This document shows, one piece after another, positions 1 to 6,116 of a stretch of DNA of 6,563 bases (position 1 is its first letter; each line of letters starts with the position of its first letter). The DNA is taken from positions 1 to 6,563 of the forward strand of contig PUMG01000300.1 of assembly GCA_003551265.1 (NCBI GenBank), read 5' to 3'. The notes beneath the pieces are model-generated. The model was not told the origin of the DNA. It saw nothing but the letters and a program-made list of their open reading frames with translations, and did no database searches. Source of the DNA: Halovenus sp. GTDB lineage: Archaea; Halobacteriota; Halobacteria; Halobacteriales; Haloarculaceae. The position numbers were made by a program, and so were the translations under genes.

Positions 1-482
1 ATCTGGACTGGACTATCATCCGTCCCTCGGTGGTTTTCGGCGATGGCTGCGAGTTCATTCCGTTCACGCGTATGTTCACGCCTCCGTTTCTCGCACCGCT
101 TCCCGGCGGCGGCAAGACTCGTTTCCAGCCAATCTACATCGACGACCTGGTGTCGATACTCGGTGACTCAGTCGAAGACGATTCACACGCTGGCAAAATC
201 TATCGCATCGGCGGTCCTGAAGTGCTGACACTCGCAGAGGTGGGGAAACTCACACGCCAGGCAAAAGGGCAACCAGTAACGGTGATTCCAGTGCCGATGG
301 CGCTAGCGGGTGTGGGACTGACTGTTGCCGGAGCGATTCCAGGGTTTCCGATGGGTGCCGACCAGTACCGCTCGCTCAAATTCGACAACACCGTTGAGGA
401 GAACGACATCACTGCGTTCGGGGTCGAGCAATCGGATCTGACCACCCTTGCAGCGTACCTTGGTGTCTCCTCCGGGTCGTAG
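1..482 (+). CDS. NAD(P)-binding NmrA/NDUFA9-like protein, 3' part
   Basis: This is the C-terminal 159 residues of a Rossmann-fold protein of the atypical/extended short-chain dehydrogenase type, often labelled 'complex I NDUFA9 subunit family' or NAD-dependent epimerase in haloarchaea. The reading frame runs open from base 3 to the TAG at 480-482. The visible part starts with LDWTIIRPSVVFGDG, the conserved segment after the catalytic region in NmrA/NDUFA9-like proteins. It continues with QPIYIDDLVSIL (a 'pV.v.Dla' type motif) and GKIYRIGGPEVLTLAEV, the usual substrate-domain signature. The N-terminal GxxGxxG nucleotide-binding loop would lie upstream of the window. The GTG at 30 is an internal codon, not a start. 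The substrate cannot be told from the sequence. The 'NDUFA9' label reflects family resemblance, and a role in respiratory complex I is not implied. Fold assignment is firm; function is open. Confidence 0.85.
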   Translation, partial: LDWTIIRPSVVFGDGCEFIPFTRMFTPPFLAPLPGGGKTRFQPIYIDDLVSILGDSVEDDSHAGKIYRIGGPEVLTLAEVGKLTRQAKGQPVTVIPVPMALAGVGLTVAGAIPGFPMGADQYRSLKFDNTVEENDITAFGVEQSDLTTLAAYLGVSSGS

Positions 483-510
483 CGAGCGCTCGTCACAGCA
501 GCTGTAGGGA

Positions 511-540
511 GTATACCGTTCGACCAGCAGACATATACCC
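511..540 (+). promoter_or_regulatory. Leaderless promoter of the GT87 gene
   Basis: Two TATA-like elements lie in the 82-nt gap before the ATG at 565: GTATACC at 511-517 and CATATACC at 532-539. The second is centred about 29-30 bases upstream of the ATG, the spacing expected for a haloarchaeal leaderless transcript starting at or just before the start codon. There is no Shine-Dalgarno sequence ahead of 565. The first element would place a transcription start near 541 and give a short leader. This is inferred from spacing only. Confidence 0.5.
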
Positions 541-564
541 ACCTCGTTCGTGAGACCCACGTGA

Positions 565-1839
565 ATGTCCCTCGCGAGTGAACTCTGGGGTCGCCGCCAC
601 GAGCACCCGGTGCTGGTCGCTCTCTCAGTGTTCACGGTCGCGTCGATGCTCGTCTGGCCACTGGTGGATGCGTTGCTCGCACGTCACGAGGTTGTCCACG
701 TCTCCCCTTACGGGTTCAACGACTTCGGGGCCTACTACATCGCCGTCGACAACTGGCTCTCGGGGGAGCCGATTTACACCGAAGCAGACGACGGTGGGTT
801 CCACGGAAGCTATCTCTACCCGCCGTTCGTCTTGCCGCTGTTCTATCCGTTCGCTCAGCTCGGATTCAACGCAGGTGGTGCACTGTTCGGGGCGTTCTCG
901 CTCGTCTTGCTCTGGGTTGGCATCGAAGCGGTCCTCGGTGAACTCGGCTACGACCTGACCGTTGCGGAACGTCTCCTCGCGCTGTTTGCACTGTTTGGCT
1001 TTCAGCCAGCGCTGTGGAATTTCAAGTGGGGACAGGTTTCAACTCTGCTTGCGGCGCTGCTCTGTTTTGCCTTCTACGCTCACGAGCGTGGCGAGCACGG
1101 TCACACAGGAAGTCAGTATCTGAGTGGTATTCTGACGGCACTGGCGAGCGGCGTCAAACTGTTCTATGCAACGTCCGGCACACATCTTCTCCGTGATTGG
1201 CGACGGTTTCTCGCTGGCGTCGGGACTGCTGTCTTCGTCCTCGTCGCTTCACTGACTGCTTTCGGGTGGGAGACACACCGGCTGTATCTCGACGTGTTGG
1301 CGTGGGGAAAAGGCTGGGGCGCTGGTCAGCACCCGCCTGCCCCCAACCAGACTGCCTACTACCGTCCGCTGTATCTGTTCGACCAGCTGTTCGAGACACT
1401 CGGAATCTCGCTCCCCTCCGCGTGGATGCTCGTTGCGACCGCGGCAGGTATCTTCGCTGTGATTGTGCTCGTCCTCCTCACGAGGACGAACCCGGCGGCC
1501 TCACGACCGGCGTTTGCACTCGGGGTCACACTCATTCCCCTGTTCGCTCCACGAGCGTACACACACGATCTCGTCGTGTTACTCTTGCCTGCGCTCGTGC
1601 TGTTCGTCTCCGAACTCGAACGGGAAGATGGCTATCCGCTGATTCCGGTCATCGCCGTATTACTGTTGCATACACACACCTACGGGACCCGGGTCTCCCT
1701 CCACTTGCTCGACCCCTCGTGGGCAGTGTTACTTCAGCCGGGAGTGTACGGAACGCTTTTGCTAGTAGGTCTGGCAGCGGTTCGAACGTTCGAGTGCGCG
1801 CCCGAGAACCTGAGAGACAGAATCTCGAGCACCGACTGA
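565..1839 (+). CDS. GT87-type polyprenyl-phosphate-mannose dependent mannosyltransferase
   Basis: This 424-residue, strongly hydrophobic protein has roughly ten membrane segments and resembles glycosyltransferase family 87 (DUF2029), GT-C fold enzymes that transfer mannose-type sugars from a polyprenyl-phosphate donor on the outer face of the membrane. Visible family features: a first membrane helix at about residues 16-37; a first extracytoplasmic loop with the acidic motif FNDFGAYYIA (Asp53, the likely catalytic base by family analogy) followed by LSGEPIYT; the YLYPPF motif at about 83-88; WGQVSTLLAALL at about 155-166; ASGVKLF with Lys198, where the family often has 'KP'; and APRAYTHD at about 338-345. 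The length is usual for the family. The ATG at 565 fits a TATA box about 30 bases upstream. Acceptor and exact sugar cannot be told; S-layer or lipid glycosylation is plausible but is inference. The neighbouring epimerase-like gene is on the same strand but probably separately transcribed. Confidence 0.75.
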   Translation: MSLASELWGRRHEHPVLVALSVFTVASMLVWPLVDALLARHEVVHVSPYGFNDFGAYYIAVDNWLSGEPIYTEADDGGFHGSYLYPPFVLPLFYPFAQLGFNAGGALFGAFSLVLLWVGIEAVLGELGYDLTVAERLLALFALFGFQPALWNFKWGQVSTLLAALLCFAFYAHERGEHGHTGSQYLSGILTALASGVKLFYATSGTHLLRDWRRFLAGVGTAVFVLVASLTAFGWETHRLYLDVLAWGKGWGAGQHPPAPNQTAYYRPLYLFDQLFETLGISLPSAWMLVATAAGIFAVIVLVLLTRTNPAASRPAFALGVTLIPLFAPRAYTHDLVVLLLPALVLFVSELEREDGYPLIPVIAVLLLHTHTYGTRVSLHLLDPSWAVLLQPGVYGTLLLVGLAAVRTFECAPENLRDRISSTD

Positions 1840-1915
1840 CTGCACGTGACAGGACCATCACCACCACTGACATGACCCCCGTAAATAAAGGATGTTAGCA
1901 GACTACATACCGGCA

Positions 1916-1976
1916 ATAAGTGTTAATAATCTCGTCACAATAATTCTACAACCTGATATCTGGGGAAAACACTTAT
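1916..1976. repeat. 9-bp perfect inverted repeat in the cetZ1 promoter region
   Basis: ATAAGTGTT at 1916-1924 is the exact reverse complement of AACACTTAT at 1968-1976, with a 43-nt AT-rich spacer. The right arm coincides with the probable BRE/TATA element of cetZ1. The left arm reads as the same promoter-like element on the minus strand. It could be a pair of operator half-sites, a divergent promoter giving an antisense RNA into the GT87 gene, or chance in AT-rich DNA. The match itself is certain; the function is not. Confidence 0.45.
1966..1976 (+). promoter_or_regulatory. Promoter of the cetZ1 operon
   Basis: The sequence AAAACACTTAT resembles a haloarchaeal BRE plus TATA element (purine/A-rich BRE followed by CTTAT). 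Its TATA part is centred near 1973, which predicts a transcription start near 2000, about 10 bases before the ATG at 2011. The short leader, GCTAAGTACAGAT, has no Shine-Dalgarno match. A second TATA-like string, GGTATAGG at 1986-1993, lies too close to the ATG to serve a leadered or leaderless transcript of this gene. Confidence 0.5.
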
Positions 1977-2010
1977 GCGTCCGATGGTATAGGATTCGCT
2001 AAGTACAGAT

Positions 2011-3183
2011 ATGAAACTCGCGATGATCGGTTTTGGACAGGCGGGCGGGAAAATCGTCGATAAATTCCTCGAATACGACGCTCGAACAGGGAGCGGCATC
2101 GTCCAGGCCGCCATCGCCGTCAACACGGCGAGAGCCGACCTGATGGGTCTCCAGAACGTCCCACAGGAGAGTCGTGTTCTCATCGGCCAGGCCCGGGTGA
2201 AAGGCCACGGTGTCGGTGCGGACAACGAACTCGGCGCGGAAATTACTGAGGAGGACATCGATGAAGTACAGGGAGCAATCGACAACGTACCCGTACACGA
2301 GATAGACGCGTTTCTCATCGTGGCAGGGCTTGGTGGCGGGACTGGTTCCGGTGGGTCACCGGTGCTGGCGAAACATCTCAAGCGAATCTACACCGAACCA
2401 GTGTATGGGCTTGGAGTCTTGCCCGGCAGCGACGAGGGTGGCATCTACACACTCAACGCCGCGCGATCGTTCCAGACGTTCGTTCGGGAAGTCGACAACC
2501 TTCTCGTGTTTGATAACGACGCCTGGCGGAAGACAGGCGAATCCGTCGAGGGAGGATACGCAGAGATTAACGACGAGATCGTTCGCCGCTTTGGTGTGAT
2601 GTTCGGTGCAGGCGAGGTCGGTCTGGGAGACGACGTCGCAGAGAGCGTGGTGGACTCGTCGGAGATAATCAACACCCTGGCAGGCGGGGGCGTCTCGACG
2701 GTCGGGTACGACGCTGAAACTGTCGAGGAGTACAACTCCGGCGGGTTGCTCTCACGGTTCAAAAGCAACAACAAAGATGATATGCAGACGGCGAACACGA
2801 CCAATCGAATCACGTCGCTCGTCCGAAAGGCGGCGCTGGGTCGTCTGACGCTTCCGTGTGAAATCGAGGGTGCAGAGCGTGCACTGCTGGTCGTCTCGGG
2901 ACCACCCGAACACCTCAACCGGAAAGGGATCGAGCGCGGGCGGAAGTGGCTCGAAGAGCAGACCGGGAGCATGGAGGTTCGGGGTGGCGATTATCCCGTT
3001 CACGAACCGAACGTTGCTGCGGCAGTGCTTCTCTCGGGCGTACACAACGTACCCCGAATCAAGGAGTTACAGCAAGTGGCAATCGAAGCACAGGAAAACA
3101 TCGACGAAATTCAGAAGGAGAGCGAAGAGAATTTAGAGTCCTTGGTCGAAGACAATGAAGATGAACTGGATCCACTCTTCTAG
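2011..3183 (+). CDS. cetZ1: CetZ1, tubulin/FtsZ-superfamily GTPase
   Basis: This 390-residue protein of the archaeal CetZ family is a GTP-dependent polymerising cytoskeletal protein related to FtsZ and tubulin. CetZ1 controls cell shape and swimming motility in Haloferax. Visible motifs: GFGQAGGKIVDKF at 7-19 (T1 loop), VNTARADL at 37-44, the tubulin signature GLGGGTGSG at 106-114 (T4), GVLPGSDEG at 135-143 (T5), NDEIVRRFGVMFGAGE at 187-202 and VDSSEIIN at 214-221. Glu218 falls at the same number as the T7-loop catalytic Glu known from H. volcanii CetZ1, so the active site appears intact. FtsZ proteins lack this N-terminus, so it is not ftsZ1 or ftsZ2. The C-terminal tail (about 359-390) is strongly acidic and probably disordered after a helix. 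The last 29 nt overlap the start of the next gene. Assignment to CetZ is firm; the CetZ1 paralogue is favoured by the E218 register, the length and the cof gene neighbours. Confidence 0.9.
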   Translation: MKLAMIGFGQAGGKIVDKFLEYDARTGSGIVQAAIAVNTARADLMGLQNVPQESRVLIGQARVKGHGVGADNELGAEITEEDIDEVQGAIDNVPVHEIDAFLIVAGLGGGTGSGGSPVLAKHLKRIYTEPVYGLGVLPGSDEGGIYTLNAARSFQTFVREVDNLLVFDNDAWRKTGESVEGGYAEINDEIVRRFGVMFGAGEVGLGDDVAESVVDSSEIINTLAGGGVSTVGYDAETVEEYNSGGLLSRFKSNNKDDMQTANTTNRITSLVRKAALGRLTLPCEIEGAERALLVVSGPPEHLNRKGIERGRKWLEEQTGSMEVRGGDYPVHEPNVAAAVLLSGVHNVPRIKELQQVAIEAQENIDEIQKESEENLESLVEDNEDELDPLF

Positions 3184-3949
3184 GGCGGTCGTCCTGGGAG
3201 TATTGCTCGCTGTGGCGTTGCTCACAGCTGGAACAGTCGGTGCGGTACAGATTGCGGGCTTCGACGACGCGCCCGACTCCGCTGAGGTCGGCGAAGAGGT
3301 CTCCGTCGAAGTAGAGTTGACTGACCTGTATGGCGACAACGTCCCGGACGACGAGTGGACGCTCACTGGTGATAGCGAACTTGGCGGTGCTGACTGGACG
3401 GTCATCGTTCGAGATGCCGGTGGTGACGAAGTCGATAGGGTTGACCCGGTGAACGAGAGCTTCGAGGTCGGAATCGACCGGGATGCGAATCACGTCACAG
3501 TGGACATCTCTGTCACCGGTGACATTCCCGAAATCGACGAATTCGACTACGAGGACCCCGAAGTGGAGGAGATACTTGCGATGGAACTTGCGCAGTTGAC
3601 TGCTGACGGCGACCGTGCGACACTCGCCGATGGTACGTACTACATCCACGCCTACACCGAGGAAAGTCGAGAAGCCAGAACAGCTATCGACGACGCCCAT
3701 GAGGCTGCAGAGGATGCTGACAGCGACAGTGCACGCGACGACGTTGACGATGCAATCACCTTCTACAACAACGGAGAGTTCGAGAGTGCTGCCAACACCG
3801 CAAACAGCGCACAGGAGTCCGTCGAGAGTTCACAGCAGACTCGACAGCTGTTGATTTTCGGTGGTGCTGCCGTCGTCGTGGTCGGGTTGCTCGTTGGAGT
3901 CATCTACTACTGGAGAGAGTCCCAGAAACCGACATCGAAACTCCAGTAG
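3155..3949 (+). CDS. Orphan secreted, membrane-anchored protein in the cetZ1 operon
   Basis: I do not recognise a characterised family. The 264-residue product starts with a short basic segment and a hydrophobic stretch at about 10-29 (AVVLGVLLAVALLTAGTVGA), a good Sec signal peptide with likely cleavage after VGA (residue 30). Residues 31-120 are acidic, with alternating hydrophobic residues typical of a beta-sandwich or Ig-like surface domain. About 160-228 is Ala/Glu/Asp-rich and probably helical, with a TPR-like piece FYNNGEFESAANTANSAQ. One membrane helix follows at about 231-252, then a short tail YYWRESQKPTSKLQ. Expected topology: large outside domain, single C-terminal anchor, short cytoplasmic tail. 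The ATG at 3155 overlaps cetZ1 by 29 nt; the ATG at 3161 (two codons later, 23-nt overlap) is equally possible. Overlap and spacing imply co-translation with cetZ1 and co-transcription with cofC. A link to CetZ1 filaments at the membrane is speculation. Confidence 0.85.
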   Translation: MKMNWIHSSRAVVLGVLLAVALLTAGTVGAVQIAGFDDAPDSAEVGEEVSVEVELTDLYGDNVPDDEWTLTGDSELGGADWTVIVRDAGGDEVDRVDPVNESFEVGIDRDANHVTVDISVTGDIPEIDEFDYEDPEVEEILAMELAQLTADGDRATLADGTYYIHAYTEESREARTAIDDAHEAAEDADSDSARDDVDDAITFYNNGEFESAANTANSAQESVESSQQTRQLLIFGGAAVVVVGLLVGVIYYWRESQKPTSKLQ

Positions 3950-3970
3950 CACCAGCACCCTCCTGACTCG

Positions 3971-4630
3971 ATGCGCGTCCTGATTCCATACGACGCTCGC
4001 AACCCAAAGACCCGGCTGTCGCCGTTGTTCGAAGAGGAAGAGCGAGCCGAGTTTGCGCGAGTGATGCTCAAAACGGTTCTGAGGACTGTCGACCAGGCAG
4101 GGCACGATCCAACAGTGCTCGCAACTGCACCGCTTGACTGTGACTGGCCTGTCGTCGTCGACGGTGACTGCTCCATCGTCGTTGACCGCGACTGGCCTGT
4201 CGTCGTCGACGACCGCCCGCTCTCAGTTGCAGTCAACGATGTTCTCGACGACTGGGACACACCTCTCTGTATCATCATGGCTGACCTCCCGTTGGTGACG
4301 GTCGAAGCTGTCGACCGACTACTCGACCAGCAAGAGGATGTCGTTATTGCTCCGGGTCTCGGCGGCGGAACGAACGCACTCGTCATCCGACATCCGGAGT
4401 TCCGGGTCGACTACCATGGCACCTCCTACAGGGACCACCGAAACCACGCACAGGAGTGTGGTGCCAGCGTCTCGACAGTCGATTCGTTCAGGCTCGCTGT
4501 GGACATTGACGACCCGGACGATCTCGTCGAGGTGCTGTTGCATGGTCAAGGGGAAGTCACTGACTGGCTCGCTGACGCCGGTGTCAGACTCTCGGAAACA
4601 GCGAGTCGAACGACCATCGAGAGAGTGTGA
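3971..4630 (+). CDS. cofC: CofC, 2-phospho-L-lactate guanylyltransferase
   Basis: CofC is a cytoplasmic nucleotidyltransferase of coenzyme F420 synthesis. It joins GTP to 2-phospholactate (or phosphoenolpyruvate) to give the activated intermediate that CofD transfers to F0. The 219-residue product shows the N-terminal nucleotide-binding segment IPYDARNPKTRL (5-16), IIMADLPLVT (101-110) with the metal-binding Asp of this fold, APGLGGGTNAL (127-137), and the CofC-specific HPEFRVDYHGTSYRDH (141-156). LAVDIDDPDDL (175-185) closes the core. Residues 58-81 are three tandem 8-residue units (DWPVVVDG, DCSIVVDR, DWPVVVDD) before RPLSVAVN. From memory, haloarchaeal CofC proteins have a single such stretch and about 200 residues, so this copy looks 16 residues longer by internal duplication. 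The frame and all other motifs are intact. The gene begins 21 nt after the membrane-protein gene, so it is probably in the cetZ1 transcript. No Shine-Dalgarno is evident. Confidence 0.9.
   Translation: MRVLIPYDARNPKTRLSPLFEEEERAEFARVMLKTVLRTVDQAGHDPTVLATAPLDCDWPVVVDGDCSIVVDRDWPVVVDDRPLSVAVNDVLDDWDTPLCIIMADLPLVTVEAVDRLLDQQEDVVIAPGLGGGTNALVIRHPEFRVDYHGTSYRDHRNHAQECGASVSTVDSFRLAVDIDDPDDLVEVLLHGQGEVTDWLADAGVRLSETASRTTIERV
4142..4213 (+). repeat. Three-copy 24-bp in-frame tandem repeat inside cofC
   Basis: The units are 4142-4165, 4166-4189 and 4190-4213. Units 1 and 3 are identical over their first 21 bases (GACTGGCCTGTCGTC then GTCGAC). Unit 2 is diverged (GACTGCTCCATCGTC then GTTGACCGC). Each encodes eight residues of the pattern D-x-x-(V/I/S)-V-V-D-x. 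The period of 24 keeps the frame, and the whole adds two units over a single-unit protein. Near identity of units 1 and 3 suggests a recent event or conversion between them. Confidence 0.85.
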
Positions 4631-4642
4631 CAGACGAGGAAG

Positions 4643-4652
4643 CATTTTTATT
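4643..4652 (+). terminator. T-tract after cofC: terminator or promoter
   Basis: The string CATTTTTATT begins 12 bases after the cofC stop codon. A run of five Ts just downstream of a gene fits an archaeal intrinsic terminator for the cetZ1-cofC transcript. The same string also resembles a haloarchaeal TATA box and is similar to the GCTTTTTAT element of the cofG promoter. As a promoter it would start a transcript near 4672-4677, directly at the base of the hairpin at 4672-4700. The two readings are not exclusive. Confidence 0.35.
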
Positions 4653-4671
4653 CTGTTACCACGTACCTTCG

Positions 4672-4776
4672 CCCTGCACGGGCCGACCCGTGCAACAGGG
4701 TACGCGTCTCGCGCCGCCTGCCCGCCACCGTGTCAGCTTCACCACACCTGACACTCAGAGGGAGTATCGTCTCTCT
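4672..4776 (+). other. Cluster of possible RNA hairpins between cofC and cofG
   Basis: Three stem-loops can be drawn. Hairpin 1 has a perfect 8-bp stem, TGCACGGG (4675-4682) with CCCGTGCA (4687-4694), a CCGA loop, and an outer CCC/GGG clamp (4672-4674 with 4698-4700) across a bulged ACA. Hairpin 2 pairs GTGTCAG (4730-4736) with CTGACAC (4748-4754), 11-nt loop. Hairpin 3 pairs AGAGGGA (4757-4763) with TCTCTCT (4770-4776), one G-T wobble, 6-nt loop. With the TATA-like element just upstream this could be a small RNA or a 5' leader. I recognise no known RNA family. GC-rich DNA forms stems by chance, so confidence is low. Confidence 0.25.
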
Positions 4777-4850
4777 CAGGAAACCCGCCCGAACCCATGG
4801 CTGGTTTCCACGTTTTGATACATTGCCACCGACACAGCCACGAGTGTGAA

Positions 4851-4861
4851 TGCTTTTTATC
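4851..4861 (+). promoter_or_regulatory. cofG: Leaderless promoter of cofG
   Basis: TGCTTTTTATC contains a TATA-like TTTTTAT at 4854-4860. Its centre (4857) is 27 bases upstream of the GTG at 4884, the expected distance for a leaderless haloarchaeal transcript beginning on the start codon. There is no Shine-Dalgarno near 4872-4880. This spacing is the main argument for the GTG start. Confidence 0.55.
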
Positions 4862-4883
4862 CGTCCCACCACAGTGTGTCGTC

Positions 4884-6071
4884 GTGAGCAAACCGGAGAC
4901 GACGGACGGCGTGGTCGTGCCTGTCGATGGTGCCAGCCCTCTCCAAATCGACGGCGGTGCAGTGCATCGATTACTTCAGGTCAGGCCGACCGACGTCGAC
5001 CCAGCCCCACACCTCTCGTTCGCACGTAACGTGTTCGTCCCGCTGACGACGGCCTGTCGATACACGTGCACCTACTGCACCTACTTCGACCCCCCTGGTG
5101 AGGCGAGTCTGCTCTCGCCCAAATCCGTACGCGACATCGCCGCCCGCGGAGCCAACGCAGGCTGCACGGAGGCGCTTTTCACCTTCGGTGACGACCCCGA
5201 CGACCGCTACACCGACCTGTACGACGAACTCGACGAGTGGGGACACGACTCCATTCACTCCTACCTGCGCGAGGCGTGTGAAATTGCCCTCGACGAAGGG
5301 TTGCTCCCGCACGCAAATCCAGGCGACCAGACAGCTGAACAGATGGCACACGTGGCCGACCTGAACGCGAGCATGGGCGTGATGCTGGAGACGACCGCCG
5401 ACGTCGATGCACACGGTGGGCCACGTGCGAAATCACCGTCACAGCGCCTCGCCACGATTCAGACTGCAGGTGAACTCGGTGTCCCGTTCACCACCGGAAT
5501 TCTCGTCGGCATTGGCGAGCAATGGCGCGATAGAGCCATCAGCCTCCTCGCTATCCGAACACTCCACGAGCGCTACGACCACATCCAGGAAGTAATCGTC
5601 CAGCCAGTCGCCAGCAACGAACGGTGGCGTGGTGACACACCTGACATCGAGACGCTCCGACGGGTGGTCGCAATGGCTCGCGTGGCGCTCCCACCGGAGG
5701 TTTCACTGCAGGTGCCGCCAAATCTCGCACCCGCAGGCGAGGTGCTCGACTGTGGTATCGACGACCTCGGCGGCGTCTCCCCGGTCACTGTCGACCACAT
5801 CAATCCTGATTACGAGTGGCCTGCGCTCGAACAGTTACGGAACATCGCTGAACGAGCGGGCGTCCCCTTACACGAACGACTGCCGGTCTACGACCGATAC
5901 CTCCCCTCGTCGATGCGTCCCGAGACGTTCGAGGGGAAACCAGCGAGTCACCCCGACGGTGAACCGTGGCTGTCGGAACGAATTCTGGACGAACTCCGGG
6001 CAGAGACCGACGCTGGCAGACGATATCAGGAGATACTTTCGGACCCGATTGTCTACGACCCCCGGAGATAA
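4884..6071 (+). CDS. cofG: CofG, F0 synthase subunit 1 (radical SAM)
   Basis: CofG is the radical S-adenosylmethionine subunit that catalyses the last step of F0 formation, closing the 5-deazaflavin ring from the hydroxybenzyl-ribitylaminouracil product of CofH. F0 is the chromophore of coenzyme F420. Counting from the GTG at 4884 (395 residues), the [4Fe-4S]-binding CX3CX2C motif is ACRYTCTYCTYFDP with Cys58, Cys62 and Cys65. It is followed by ALFTFGDDPDDRY (the 'GE.P' region that binds SAM), LLPHANPGDQT, GVMLETTADVDAHGG, GVPFTTGILVGIGE and IQEVIVQPVASNERW, all typical of CofG. The final third (NLAPAGEVLDCGIDDLGGVSPVTVDHINPDYEWP) is also family-like. An in-frame ATG at 4797 would add 29 residues; the GTG is preferred for promoter spacing and lack of family similarity upstream. 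It lies 253 nt after cofC, in the same pathway, with its own promoter. The partner cofH is not in the window. Confidence 0.93.
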   Translation: MSKPETTDGVVVPVDGASPLQIDGGAVHRLLQVRPTDVDPAPHLSFARNVFVPLTTACRYTCTYCTYFDPPGEASLLSPKSVRDIAARGANAGCTEALFTFGDDPDDRYTDLYDELDEWGHDSIHSYLREACEIALDEGLLPHANPGDQTAEQMAHVADLNASMGVMLETTADVDAHGGPRAKSPSQRLATIQTAGELGVPFTTGILVGIGEQWRDRAISLLAIRTLHERYDHIQEVIVQPVASNERWRGDTPDIETLRRVVAMARVALPPEVSLQVPPNLAPAGEVLDCGIDDLGGVSPVTVDHINPDYEWPALEQLRNIAERAGVPLHERLPVYDRYLPSSMRPETFEGKPASHPDGEPWLSERILDELRAETDAGRRYQEILSDPIVYDPRR

Positions 6072-6116
6072 CCGGTCGACAGGAATCATCGAGAAACACA
6101 CCAACACCGAGGACCG

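Larger units (their letters stand above)
1840..2010. other. AT-rich intergenic region upstream of cetZ1
   Basis: This 171-nt region has no gene. From about 1881 to 2000 it is clearly richer in A and T than the flanking genes, with TAAATAAAG, GTTAATAAT and CAATAATTC stretches. It holds the cetZ1 promoter and a 9-bp inverted repeat, both described separately. No convincing T-tract terminator for the upstream gene is seen on the + strand. Confidence 0.8.
4631..4883. other. Intergenic region cofC-cofG
   Basis: This 253-nt stretch has no supportable protein gene. It holds the T-tract/TATA-like element, the hairpin cluster and the cofG promoter, each listed separately. The open frame from the ATG at 4797 into cofG is treated as non-coding up to 4883, because its 29 extra residues (with HCHRHSHECECF) do not look like a CofG N-terminus and would span the promoter. 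Confidence 0.6.

Noticed and set aside
1197..1898. 233-codon plus-strand open frame inside the GT87 gene
   Set aside because: It is an out-of-frame shadow: very Arg-rich, with no family motif, while the overlapping frame carries intact GT87 motifs and membrane helices.
1986..1993. GGTATAGG as the cetZ1 TATA box
   Set aside because: Its centre lies about 22 bases before the ATG, so transcription would start after the start codon. The element at 1966-1976 has workable spacing.
3059..3700. 213-codon minus-strand frame opposite the membrane-protein gene
   Set aside because: Long antisense frames are common in GC-rich DNA. The + frame has a signal peptide, a membrane anchor and acidic composition, and the minus frame has nothing recognisable.
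4627..4872. Small open frames on both strands between cofC and cofG
   Set aside because: Their translations are rich in Arg, Pro, Ser and Cys, unlike acidic haloarchaeal proteins. They overlap the cofG promoter and hairpins and have no good promoter spacing of their own.
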